Assembly: GCA_008501565.1 (NCBI GenBank)
Contig: QQUL01000240.1
Span: 1-6,164 of the forward strand
Direction of reading: 5' to 3'
Length of the DNA stretch: 6,164 nucleotides
Origin: Armatimonadota bacterium
Lineage (GTDB): Bacteria > Actinomycetota > Acidimicrobiia > Spongiisociales > UBA5794
Shown here: piece by piece, positions 1-5,192 of the stretch
Layout: every line of letters starts with the position of its first letter
Position numbering within the stretch: the first letter of the stretch is position 1
Made by a program: the position numbers and the translations under genes
Notes under the pieces: model-generated
The model's input: the letters and a program-made list of their open reading frames with translations, nothing else
Database searches by the model: none
What the model was told of the DNA's origin: nothing

Positions 1-82
1 AAGATCAGGGCAAAGGCGCCACCGAGAATCGGGGAAACAGTCGTCCGCCTGGGGGCAAAGGAAACATCTCGCTTCACGAATT

Positions 83-117
83 CAGCTTACAGCTCACGGC
101 TTTCAGCTTTCAGCCGG
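83..117. repeat. Five-unit heptamer tandem repeat
   Basis: Five consecutive 7-bp units are visible: CAGCTTA, CAGCTCA, CGGCTTT, CAGCTTT and CAGCCGG. All share the core C-A/G-GC-T/C. The period is exact and units differ at one to three positions. This resembles the short heptameric intergenic repeats known in several bacterial groups, where the function is unclear. The array lies immediately upstream of the dodecin gene and overlaps the left arm of a larger inverted repeat. Confidence 0.75.
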
Positions 118-148
118 ACGCGAGCTGGAAAACTACCAGCTGTAAGCT
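84..148. repeat. 11-bp perfect inverted repeat upstream of dodecin gene
   Basis: AGCTTACAGCT at 84-94 is the exact reverse complement of AGCTGTAAGCT at 138-148, separated by 43 bases. The right arm ends six bases before the dodecin ATG and contains the hexamer TAAGCT, a candidate -10 element. The arms could form a long-loop hairpin, or be two binding sites for a DNA-binding protein that would occlude the promoter. The left arm is part of the heptamer array, so the symmetry may instead be a by-product of repeat units lying in both orientations. Confidence 0.7.
143..148 (+). promoter_or_regulatory. Candidate -10 element for a leaderless dodecin transcript
   Basis: TAAGCT fits the actinobacterial TAnnnT -10 pattern and lies six bases before the ATG at 155, so transcription would start at or next to the start codon. 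I see no Shine-Dalgarno sequence for this gene, as expected for a leaderless message. No convincing -35 hexamer is visible at the usual spacing. Confidence 0.35.
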
Positions 149-154
149 CCTGAC

Positions 155-367
155 ATGGATATTGAAACGGGAGCACACAAGATCATCGAAATCATGGGGG
201 TTTCCCCCACGGGTTTCGAGCAGGCGATAGACCAGGCCGTATCAAAGGCCTCAGAGAGCATCAACGGGATAACCGGCGTCGAGGTCGTCCGTCAGGCAGC
301 CGACGTCCGTGATGGGCGTGTGGTGACCTACCGAGTCACCGTGAAGCTCTCTTTCGTCGTCAACTAG
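155..367 (+). CDS. Dodecin-family protein lacking the usual flavin-contact residues
   Basis: This 70-residue protein has the dodecin length and pattern: a first strand (KIIEIMGVSP, 9-18), one helix (FEQAIDQAVSKASESI, 21-36), then two strands ending in VTYRVTVKLSFVV (57-69). Dodecins form hollow dodecamers; many bind and store flavins, and others bind different ligands or calcium. In the flavin-binding archaeal and mycobacterial forms a Trp in a WFEV context stacks on flavin, with a Gln 19 residues later. Here the aligned positions are Gly41 and Arg60, so classical flavin binding is doubtful. The family call is firm and the ligand is unknown. The ATG at 155 has no Shine-Dalgarno sequence but follows a TAnnnT hexamer, consistent with leaderless translation. 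The M23 gene follows on the same strand after 65 bp. Confidence 0.9.
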   Translation: MDIETGAHKIIEIMGVSPTGFEQAIDQAVSKASESINGITGVEVVRQAADVRDGRVVTYRVTVKLSFVVN

Positions 368-376
368 GAACGCGAA

Positions 377-396
377 AACCGAGCTTCCGGCTGGTT
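377..396 (+). terminator. Weak hairpin after the dodecin gene
   Basis: AACC (377-380) and AGC (382-384) pair with GCT (390-392) and GGTT (393-396), with one bulged G and a five-base loop. It starts 9 bases after the dodecin stop. There is no T-run behind it, so it could be a weak terminator, an RNA-end stabiliser, or chance. Confidence 0.25.
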
Positions 397-415
397 CCTA
401 CCCGAGATCTGGCAC

Positions 416-421
416 TACGCT
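416..421 (+). promoter_or_regulatory. Candidate -10 element for the M23 peptidase gene
   Basis: TACGCT matches TAnnnT and lies 11 bases before the ATG at 433, implying a leader of only a few bases. No Shine-Dalgarno sequence is seen. The -35 region (around 392-398) is only a poor match. If real, the peptidase has its own promoter separate from the dodecin gene. Confidence 0.25.
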
Positions 422-432
422 TCACGTTCCGC

Positions 433-1521
433 ATGCGAAATCTGCGAAATCCCCGAACCCTGTTGGTGTTGCTGGTGTTGGCCCTCTTGGCGCTCACACC
501 GGTCGGTGCGAACGCGCAGTCGAAGGGTGACGTCGACACGGCCAAGTCAGCGGCCGATCGTGCACTTGAGGCCCTTGAGGAGGCCGATGCCGAACTCGCG
601 GCTGGTCTCGAAGAACTCGAGCGCATCAACGGTAAGCTTTACAACCTCGCGTGGCGGATCGACAAGCTGGACGAAGCGCTCTACACATATGGACAGGATG
701 TCTCCAACCTCGAGATCCGCGCCCGTGATCTGGTCATCGATGCGTACACGAGTGGTGGCCGCTCCGTCATGACAACCGCTTTCACCGCGGGAAATATCCA
801 AGACCTCATCACGACCCAAGCCCTCTATGACAAGGCCACAACTCAAGACCTCGCAGAACTCGATCAACTTGGAGCCGTGCGTCGTCAAATGGATCGACTC
901 ACCGTCGAGCTCATCGACAAGACGGCCGAGGTTGAGGTACTCAAAGCGGATCAGGCTGCCGTGGTTGCCTCCCTCTCGGAGATCCAGGCACGGGCTGATG
1001 CCGCCCATGCGGAAGCAAAGGAGAAATACCAGTCGGTCTACGCCAAGTATCGCGCCCGGCTGGCCAGAGAGGCAGCAGCGCGGGCAGCGCGGGCATCGGG
1101 GCCGTCCGCCGGGATTCCGGGGCTGACAAAGGGCGTTGTCTGCCCGGTCAAGGGATCCAACTACTTCATCGATTCGTGGGGCTATGCCCGTTCAGGTGGC
1201 CGATCGCATCACGGAACGGACCTGATGGCCCGTAACGGAACCGAGCTTGTCGCCATGACCAGCGGGAAGGTTCGTCTCAACAGTCACAGCCTCGGTGGCA
1301 AGCAGGTGTACGTCTACGGCGACGACGGGATCACGTACTACTACGCCCATCTGTCCAAGTGGGTGTCTGGCATGAACACCGGTGACCGGGTCAACAAGGG
1401 TCAAACCGTTGGGTTTGTCGGAGATACGGGCAACGCAAGGGGAACACCACACCTCCACCTCGGAATGATTGCTGGTGGGGTCTACGTCAACCCGTACCCC
1501 ACCGTCCGACCCGTCTGCTAA
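433..1521 (+). CDS. Secreted coiled-coil M23 (LytM-type) peptidase, PcsB/EnvC-like
   Basis: This is a 362-residue cell-wall protein. Residues 1-28 form a signal peptide with a basic start, a Leu-rich core at 10-21 and an ANA cleavage site before Gln29. Residues 30-215 are mostly charged coiled coil, with the AYTSGG segment at 104-109 typical of PcsB-like N-terminal domains. The C-terminal M23 domain (about 235-362) has an intact zinc site: His259 and Asp263 in HHGTD, His306 in YYAHLS, and His340/His342 in HLH. Active M23 enzymes cut peptidoglycan cross-bridges or stem peptides. Proteins of this layout are commonly held inactive by the coiled coil and activated at the division site by FtsEX, which is not in this window. 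The only cysteines, Cys237 and Cys362 (the last residue), flank the catalytic domain and may form a disulfide. The ATG was chosen because the signal peptide begins there. Confidence 0.93.
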   Translation: MRNLRNPRTLLVLLVLALLALTPVGANAQSKGDVDTAKSAADRALEALEEADAELAAGLEELERINGKLYNLAWRIDKLDEALYTYGQDVSNLEIRARDLVIDAYTSGGRSVMTTAFTAGNIQDLITTQALYDKATTQDLAELDQLGAVRRQMDRLTVELIDKTAEVEVLKADQAAVVASLSEIQARADAAHAEAKEKYQSVYAKYRARLAREAAARAARASGPSAGIPGLTKGVVCPVKGSNYFIDSWGYARSGGRSHHGTDLMARNGTELVAMTSGKVRLNSHSLGGKQVYVYGDDGITYYYAHLSKWVSGMNTGDRVNKGQTVGFVGDTGNARGTPHLHLGMIAGGVYVNPYPTVRPVC

Positions 1522-2058
1522 CTACTCGTCGACAACCTCTACTTCGAGCTCCTCGACCACTACCTCGTCGATGTTGCCATCACCGGTGGTGTCGAGACCA
1601 TAGATCCGGGCACCGTCAGTTTGAACATCCTGGAGCTTGCCATCCTGGTCTGGATCGATACCTGACGCTGTGATCACATCGGTTCGCATGACCTCGGGAA
1701 CACCATCACCATCGAGATCGTGGGCGACGGTACGGACCTCTGTGATGTCGACCGAATCGGCAATCCCGTCCCCATCAACATCCATCACCACCTCGGATGT
1801 TTCAACGGTGGTGATGATGTCGGCCACGCCGTCGCCATCAACGTCGATCGCTGTTTCCTCAATCGTTGTTGTCTCGACAATGTCGGCGATGCCGTCCCCA
1901 TCAATGTCGATTTCCCGAACTTCGGTGCGAACCGCCCTGATCCCGTCGGCCACGCCGTCGCCATCAATGTCGATCTCCGTCACGTCTGACTCGCTGTACT
2001 CCACCGTGCCTCCAGCAGATTCTTTCACTGGAGTATTGGCATCATCAAAGTCTGGCAT
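1522..2058 (-). CDS. Acidic calcium-loop repeat protein (seven 21-residue DxDxDG units)
   Basis: This 178-residue, very acidic, cysteine-free protein belongs to no family I can name. After about 27 non-repetitive residues it has seven units of exactly 21 residues, the first loop Asp falling at 30, 51, 72, 93, 114, 135 and 156. Units 1-4 carry a canonical DxDGDGxAD loop as in EF-hand, dockerin and thrombospondin-3 sites. Units 5-7 diverge: Glu122 or Gln143 replaces the ninth-position Asp, and Thr158 replaces the third-position Asp. Segments between loops look like beta strands rather than EF-hand helices, so a calcium-stabilised beta solenoid or hairpin stack is plausible (inference). There is no signal peptide or membrane segment, so it is either cytoplasmic or exported by a non-classical route. 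The ATG has a good AAGGAG five bases upstream. It lies 43 bp downstream of the MFS gene. Confidence 0.88.
   Translation of the reverse strand: MPDFDDANTPVKESAGGTVEYSESDVTEIDIDGDGVADGIRAVRTEVREIDIDGDGIADIVETTTIEETAIDVDGDGVADIITTVETSEVVMDVDGDGIADSVDITEVRTVAHDLDGDGVPEVMRTDVITASGIDPDQDGKLQDVQTDGARIYGLDTTGDGNIDEVVVEELEVEVVDE
1537..1977 (-). repeat. Seven tandem 63-bp coding repeats
   Basis: This DNA encodes the seven 21-residue units of the calcium-loop protein. The most similar stretches at DNA level encode the loops, where blocks such as CCGTCGCCATCAA or CCGTCCCCATCAA recur on the + strand. The strand-like spacers are much more diverged. The constant period with no insertions implies growth by tandem duplication followed by selection on the loop and on unit length. 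Confidence 0.9.
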
Positions 2059-2063
2059 GGCTG

Positions 2064-2069
2064 CTCCTT
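2064..2069 (-). promoter_or_regulatory. Ribosome binding site of the calcium-loop repeat gene
   Basis: On the minus strand AAGGAG lies five bases before the ATG at 2058. This is a strong Shine-Dalgarno match that fixes the start. No promoter is evident in the 43 bp between this gene and the upstream MFS gene, which supports cotranscription. Confidence 0.75.
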
Positions 2070-2101
2070 GTGTGGTGGCTCACCCTAGCGCTGGCTGATC
2101 C

Positions 2102-3367
2102 TCATACGGAAGGGGCATCCGTATCGGTCGGGTCCCTTGAGATCGGATCCGATGCTGCGTTCTCCCGTCGTGCCAGCAGGAGGAAAGGCAAGGCAAGCAA
2201 CTGGAATCCGGCTGAGACGACATACGAAGCCGAGTAGCCCCACACATCGGCGGTCCTACCGAGAGCTGGCTGTGCGACCACACCGCCTGCGGAACCCATC
2301 AGCGAATCAAACGACAACACCGTCGCCCGCTCCTCGGAATGGATGAGACCGTTCAGATACGCCTGTCGCATGGGGAATGCAGCCGCATACATCAACCCCC
2401 ACAGCACAAGGAAACCGATCGCAACAACCAGATTCGACGTGAGTCCGATGAACACGAGGGCGGCAACACTGAGAACGGTCAGAGTGGCAATGGCTTGCGT
2501 TCGATACCGAAACAGCTTCCGGGCAAGGGGAACAGACAGACCCCCGACGATCTGCGCACCTGCGACGATGGCTGCTGCGAGGCCCGCAATCCCGTACGCG
2601 GTCGGATCGCCGTACAGCTCAAGCAGATACGGCTGCATGGCGTAGAACGCATAGAACATGACGCCCGTGGTGAACGGGGCCGAGAGCATGATCCATCGAA
2701 CCGGCCGGTTCTTCCATCCATTGTCGATTGATCCTCGCAGCACCCGCTTGACCTCACGGATCGGACCGGTCGATACGGCCGGAGTGAACCCGATGTCATG
2801 CATCATGAAGAACGCCACGACAAAAGTGAGTACCAAAAAGGCTGCTCGGACGAGGTACGGGACACCCAGATTCGTAGCTTGTGCGACGAAACCTCCTGCC
2901 ACCGATCCAACCAACATCGATACCCCACCAGCTATCTGTGCCTTGGCGAATACGGCTTCAAGGGGTCCGGTGTAGCCCGTGTAGTTGAGCGCATCCACCA
3001 ACCATGCCTCAACCGCGCCCGTGAAGAACGTGAACCCGAGCCCCAGGAAAGCAGAGACGACCGCCCAAGCCCAGAACGGTGCGGAAACCTGCCACAGGTA
3101 CAGGTACAAGAGAGTTGAGATCAGAAGCGTCACAGCCCCCAACAGGTAGGACAGCTTGCGACCCCGGACATCCGCAACGACTCCCGTCGGAACCTCGAAC
3201 AGCACTTGGCCGCCGGTGAACGCCGCATTCGCGGCGAATGCCTGGGTATTGGAGAGACCAGCGTCAAGAAGGAAGAGAGTGTTGACTCCCCAAATGAACG
3301 ACGCCGAAAGGGTCGACAGGACGGTCAGCGTCAGATACGTGCGTTGAACTGTGGCGGGTTTGTACAA
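2102..3367 (-). CDS. Major facilitator superfamily (MFS) transporter, 12 TM
   Basis: This 421-residue integral membrane protein is of typical MFS length. Twelve hydrophobic spans are visible (roughly 11-31, 44-62, 75-92, 99-116, 141-162, 170-190, 227-247, 256-276, 291-309, 312-332, 350-367, 378-398), with a charged central loop at about 191-225. MFS motif A is clear in the loop after TM2: Gly62-V-V-A-Asp66-V-R-Gly69-Arg70-Lys71. The FTGAVEAWLVDAL segment (115-127) and overall pattern resemble DHA1-like drug/proton antiporters, but the substrate cannot be read from sequence. The start is TTG at 3367, the only sensible initiator: no internal Met occurs before TM5, and GGGAG lies four bases upstream. 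The C-terminal tail (400-421) is hydrophilic. The calcium-loop repeat gene follows after 43 bp. Confidence 0.92.
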   Translation of the reverse strand: MYKPATVQRTYLTLTVLSTLSASFIWGVNTLFLLDAGLSNTQAFAANAAFTGGQVLFEVPTGVVADVRGRKLSYLLGAVTLLISTLLYLYLWQVSAPFWAWAVVSAFLGLGFTFFTGAVEAWLVDALNYTGYTGPLEAVFAKAQIAGGVSMLVGSVAGGFVAQATNLGVPYLVRAAFLVLTFVVAFFMMHDIGFTPAVSTGPIREVKRVLRGSIDNGWKNRPVRWIMLSAPFTTGVMFYAFYAMQPYLLELYGDPTAYGIAGLAAAIVAGAQIVGGLSVPLARKLFRYRTQAIATLTVLSVAALVFIGLTSNLVVAIGFLVLWGLMYAAAFPMRQAYLNGLIHSEERATVLSFDSLMGSAGGVVAQPALGRTADVWGYSASYVVSAGFQLLALPFLLLARRENAASDPISRDPTDTDAPSV

Positions 3368-3371
3368 AGGA

Positions 3372-3376
3372 CTCCC
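3372..3376 (-). promoter_or_regulatory. Ribosome binding site supporting the TTG start of the MFS gene
   Basis: On the minus strand GGGAG lies four bases before TTG at 3367. No ATG or GTG codon in this frame starts near the first membrane span, so this site decides the start. Confidence 0.55.
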
Positions 3377-3389
3377 GAGCAGCTGTTGC

Positions 3390-3419
3390 AGGCTAGTCCA
3401 GCTATCCCGGGGTCATCGA
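3390..3419 (-). promoter_or_regulatory. Candidate promoter of the MFS/repeat-protein operon
   Basis: On the minus strand, TCGATG (3419-3414) and TAGCCT (3395-3390) are separated by 18 bases and match -35 and TAnnnT -10 elements loosely. Transcription would start around 3383, giving a leader of about 16 bases that includes the GGGAG site. The rest of the 175-bp gap (3368-3542) holds no gene I can support. It does contain an ACTTCCC/GGGAAGT inverted pair (3428-3434 and 3460-3466) and a GACACTCGG direct repeat (3418-3426 and 3445-3453), both possibly chance. Confidence 0.25.
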
Positions 3420-3542
3420 CACTCGGCACTTCCCACATCGGTAGGACACTCGGATTCACGGGAAGTCATCTCGGCAGGAACAACCATGCCAAGGGTGTTG
3501 GAATCGAACTGCGATTGTGCGTTCCGGTTGGGCCGTTGGTGC

Positions 3543-3884
3543 CTAACCGGCTTGATGAGCACAGCTTGTGCAGTACCTCGTATGGGGCATGACCTCAAGC
3601 CTGTCCGCTGCTATGGAACCGCCACAGGTCTCGCAGACACCGTAAACGCCACCGCTCATCCGGGAGAGGGCGTCAACGATCTCGTCATGAGCGCTCTGGC
3701 TTCGTCGATACAGTGTCATTGCGATGTCGTCTTGCCGAGGGGCCTCCTCAAGACGCTCCTCGTACGAATGAAGGGCTGTCTCCAGTTCCGTCTTGAGTCG
3801 CGCCAAGGTGGAAGGGTGCAGGTCGGTTGCGGCTACTGGCACCGAGGGTTGTGGCATGGTTGTCACCGGAACCTCCTCGCTCAT
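3543..3884 (-). CDS. DksA/TraR-family C4 zinc-finger protein
   Basis: This small protein (113 residues from the ATG, 107 from an internal GTG) has a helical, charged N-terminal part (about 24-78, two helices likely forming a hairpin). A C-terminal C4 zinc finger follows: Cys84-x2-Cys87-x17-Cys105-x2-Cys108, in the family context GVYGVCETCGGSI then RL and a Pro before the second pair. DksA/TraR proteins insert into the RNA polymerase secondary channel and tune transcription, often with ppGpp. The DxxDxA tip motif of E. coli DksA is absent (DDIA at 52-55 is the nearest), so activity may differ. The ATG at 3884 has only a loose GAGAGGG eight bases upstream. An ideal AGGAGG inside codons 3-5 sits five bases before GTG codon 7, so translation may really begin at 3866. 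The gene diverges from the composite regulator. Confidence 0.88.
   Translation of the reverse strand: MSEEVPVTTMPQPSVPVAATDLHPSTLARLKTELETALHSYEERLEEAPRQDDIAMTLYRRSQSAHDEIVDALSRMSGGVYGVCETCGGSIAADRLEVMPHTRYCTSCAHQAG
3872..3877 (-). promoter_or_regulatory. Strong internal Shine-Dalgarno favouring a GTG start at 3866
   Basis: On the minus strand AGGAGG is followed by five bases and then GTG (3866-3864), in frame with the zinc-finger protein. This is the best ribosome binding site near this gene and would remove six residues from the longest reading. Confidence 0.55.
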
Positions 3885-3950
3885 AGGTGGAACCCTCTCG
3901 GAACGAGCGGGTTATTGCTGATCTAACACCAATCAAGACAGATCTGCTAG
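3885..3950. promoter_or_regulatory. Divergent intergenic region between zinc-finger and composite-regulator genes
   Basis: These 66 bp must hold the promoter of the minus-strand gene and upstream elements of the plus-strand gene. On the minus strand a weak TTGATT (3936-3931), 16-base spacer, TAACCC (3914-3909) pair is the best candidate for the zinc-finger gene. ATTGCTGAT at 3914-3922 matches eight of nine bases of the palindrome half-site ATTGCTAAT at 3962-3970, and it overlaps that candidate -10. GATCT occurs at 3920-3924 and 3941-3945, 21 bp apart. One regulator could therefore act on both genes (inference). Confidence 0.35.
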
Positions 3951-5090
3951 ATGCTATTAGCATTGCTAATGATGCACGAGAAGCCTGACCCAGCATTCAG
4001 CACTGGCGAGCCCGCCCTGGATGGCCTCCTGGGCGGGCTGCTTCCCGGCGACAACATTGTCTGGGTTGGCGACCGACCGGAACTGCACGATCGCATTGAA
4101 TCAGCATTCCTCAAGACGGCTGCGGCTCCTGCGACCTTGGTCGTCCTCAGCGATGCACCTGATCCCCAAGTCCCGCCGGGCGTCGAGATGGTCGATGGAA
4201 GATCTGGACGACCTCATGCCGATCTGCTGGCTCTCGAGCGTGAGATCATCCGTCGTGGCTCACAGCCGGGTGCCAGGATCGTCATCCGAGATCTCGATGC
4301 TCTCGTTCGCAGACTGGGGCCCAAGGCTGCTTTGGGCTTCTTCACGAGAACCTGCCCTCGACTCTTTGATCTGGGTGCCATTGCCTACTGGCGAGCCTCT
4401 CGGCCCGAAGCATCACCAATTCTCGATGGCGTACAGCGAGTCACTCAATGTGTTGTCGACCACACTGCCGGGAGGCTCCGCGTTGTAAAGGCTGAAGGTC
4501 GACCTCATGCCGTAGGTCGCATCTTCGATGTCGAAGCCGGAACCAAGGGCATCAGCCTTGAGGAGGTCAGGGCTCTGGGCCGACTCGCCGACGGAATCCG
4601 TCGGCTCCGGGCAAGCCGTGGTCTCACCCAATCCGCAATAGCACAACTTGCCGATGTGTCCCCCAGCGCCATATCACAGGTGGAGTCGGGTCAGCGGGGT
4701 CTGAGCCTTGACACTCTTCTCACACTCGGACAAGCACTCAACGTGTCGATCGACGAGCTCATTGGCTACCAACCCGATCAGGGCTACATCTTGGCACGCC
4801 GCGATCGTGATCCTGCACAACGAGGAGTCATACCCCTGCTTGACAATCCCGATACCGGGCTGCGCGCCTACCTCGTGATCTTGGGGGCTGGCGAGAGCGG
4901 AGAACCACATGCAGTCCACAAGGGGGCAGAACTGGTACTGGTCGGTACCGGGGTCGTGCAGATCGTACTCAACGAGGAGACGCCCGTTCTTCGCGCCGGT
5001 GATGCGCTACTGGTGACCACAGACGCCATACACGGATGGAAGAACCTGCTCCCCGAAACAACACGCCTCTTCTGGATCGTCAGAGACTGA
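3951..5090 (+). CDS. Composite regulator: P-loop-less KaiC/RecA-like domain + XRE HTH + cupin
   Basis: This 379-residue three-domain protein combines modules in an order I do not recognise. Residues 17-185 follow the KaiC/RecA pattern: STGEPALDGLLGG opening, strand ATLVVLS (61-67), Walker-B-like RIVIRDLDAL (109-118), and a closing VTQCVVDHTAGRLRVVKAEGRP region. The Walker A lysine and threonine positions are His46 and Asp47, and the KaiC Glu pair is Asp68-Ala69, so ATP hydrolysis is unlikely. Residues 213-272 are a clear XRE helix-turn-helix (LTQSAIAQLADVSPSAISQVE core). Residues 278-379 are a cupin with His320, His323 and Glu327 in motif 1 and His361/Asn365 in motif 2, so a metal or small ligand may bind. 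Likely a DNA-binding sensor. Starts at 3951, 3969 and 3972 are possible; no Shine-Dalgarno is seen, and a TAGCAT hexamer favours 3969 or 3972 as a leaderless start. Confidence 0.88.
   Translation: MLLALLMMHEKPDPAFSTGEPALDGLLGGLLPGDNIVWVGDRPELHDRIESAFLKTAAAPATLVVLSDAPDPQVPPGVEMVDGRSGRPHADLLALEREIIRRGSQPGARIVIRDLDALVRRLGPKAALGFFTRTCPRLFDLGAIAYWRASRPEASPILDGVQRVTQCVVDHTAGRLRVVKAEGRPHAVGRIFDVEAGTKGISLEEVRALGRLADGIRRLRASRGLTQSAIAQLADVSPSAISQVESGQRGLSLDTLLTLGQALNVSIDELIGYQPDQGYILARRDRDPAQRGVIPLLDNPDTGLRAYLVILGAGESGEPHAVHKGAELVLVGTGVVQIVLNEETPVLRAGDALLVTTDAIHGWKNLLPETTRLFWIVRD
3956..3970. promoter_or_regulatory. 15-bp palindrome, candidate operator for the composite regulator
   Basis: ATTAGCA and TGCTAAT are perfect inverted arms around a single central T. 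The AT-rich palindrome sits at the 5' end of a gene whose product carries an XRE helix-turn-helix. It overlaps the TAGCAT hexamer and the ATG at 3969, so a bound protein would block transcription. A near-copy of one half-site lies at 3914-3922. Autoregulation is inferred. Confidence 0.55.
3958..3963 (+). promoter_or_regulatory. Candidate -10 element for a leaderless composite-regulator transcript
   Basis: TAGCAT fits TAnnnT and lies five bases before ATG 3969 and eight before ATG 3972. It lies inside the palindrome. If it is the true -10, the ATG at 3951 is upstream of the transcript and the protein is six or seven residues shorter. Confidence 0.3.
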
Positions 5091-5151
5091 CGAACCAGGA
5101 CTCATTCTCCGTGCCGATTCGCGGCCGGGTGTCAGAAACAAACTCCTCGGC

Positions 5152-5170
5152 GTCGTGGGTTGGCCACGAC
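5152..5170 (+). terminator. Perfect 7-bp hairpin between composite regulator and baeRF gene
   Basis: GTCGTGG (5152-5158) pairs perfectly with CCACGAC (5164-5170) around a GTTGG loop. It lies 61 bases after the upstream stop codon and is followed by a T-containing but interrupted tract (TGGTTCTTGG). It may be a weak intrinsic terminator. It also covers the -35 region of the following gene, so it could be an operator instead. Confidence 0.4.
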
Positions 5171-5180
5171 TGGTTCTTGG

Positions 5181-5186
5181 TACTCT
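5181..5186 (+). promoter_or_regulatory. Candidate -10 element for a leaderless baeRF transcript
   Basis: TACTCT fits TAnnnT and is exactly six bases before ATG 5193, the classic spacing for actinobacterial leaderless genes. TTGGCC at 5160-5165 is a possible -35 with a short 15-base spacer. No Shine-Dalgarno sequence precedes the ATG. Confidence 0.4.
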
Positions 5187-5192
5187 TCGACG

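Noticed and set aside
1..153. Open + strand reading without a start, ending in TGA at 151-153, possibly the tail of an upstream gene
   Set aside because: It runs through the heptamer array, has no recognisable protein pattern, and a 150-base open frame in GC-rich DNA is weak evidence. The first 82 bases show nothing else I can support.
547..1008. 153-residue minus-strand frame inside the M23 gene
   Set aside because: It is antisense to a clear coiled-coil coding region, shows no domain, and is explained by codon bias of the real gene.
1637..2098. Long plus-strand frames opposite the calcium-loop gene
   Set aside because: They are Ser/Pro/Thr-rich mirror images of the 63-bp repeats and arise automatically from the repeat structure.
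2059..2101. AGCGCT palindrome in the MFS/repeat-gene gap as a terminator
   Set aside because: Only six bases, no loop and no T-run; expected by chance in GC-rich DNA.
3490..3515. GTTCGATTC on the minus strand, resembling a tRNA T-loop
   Set aside because: The flanking bases do not form a T-stem, and a tRNA body would have to overlap the zinc-finger coding end; no acceptor or anticodon arm is visible.
3413..3598. 61-residue minus-strand frame overlapping the end of the zinc-finger gene
   Set aside because: No ribosome binding site, no domain, and it overlaps a real gene in another frame.
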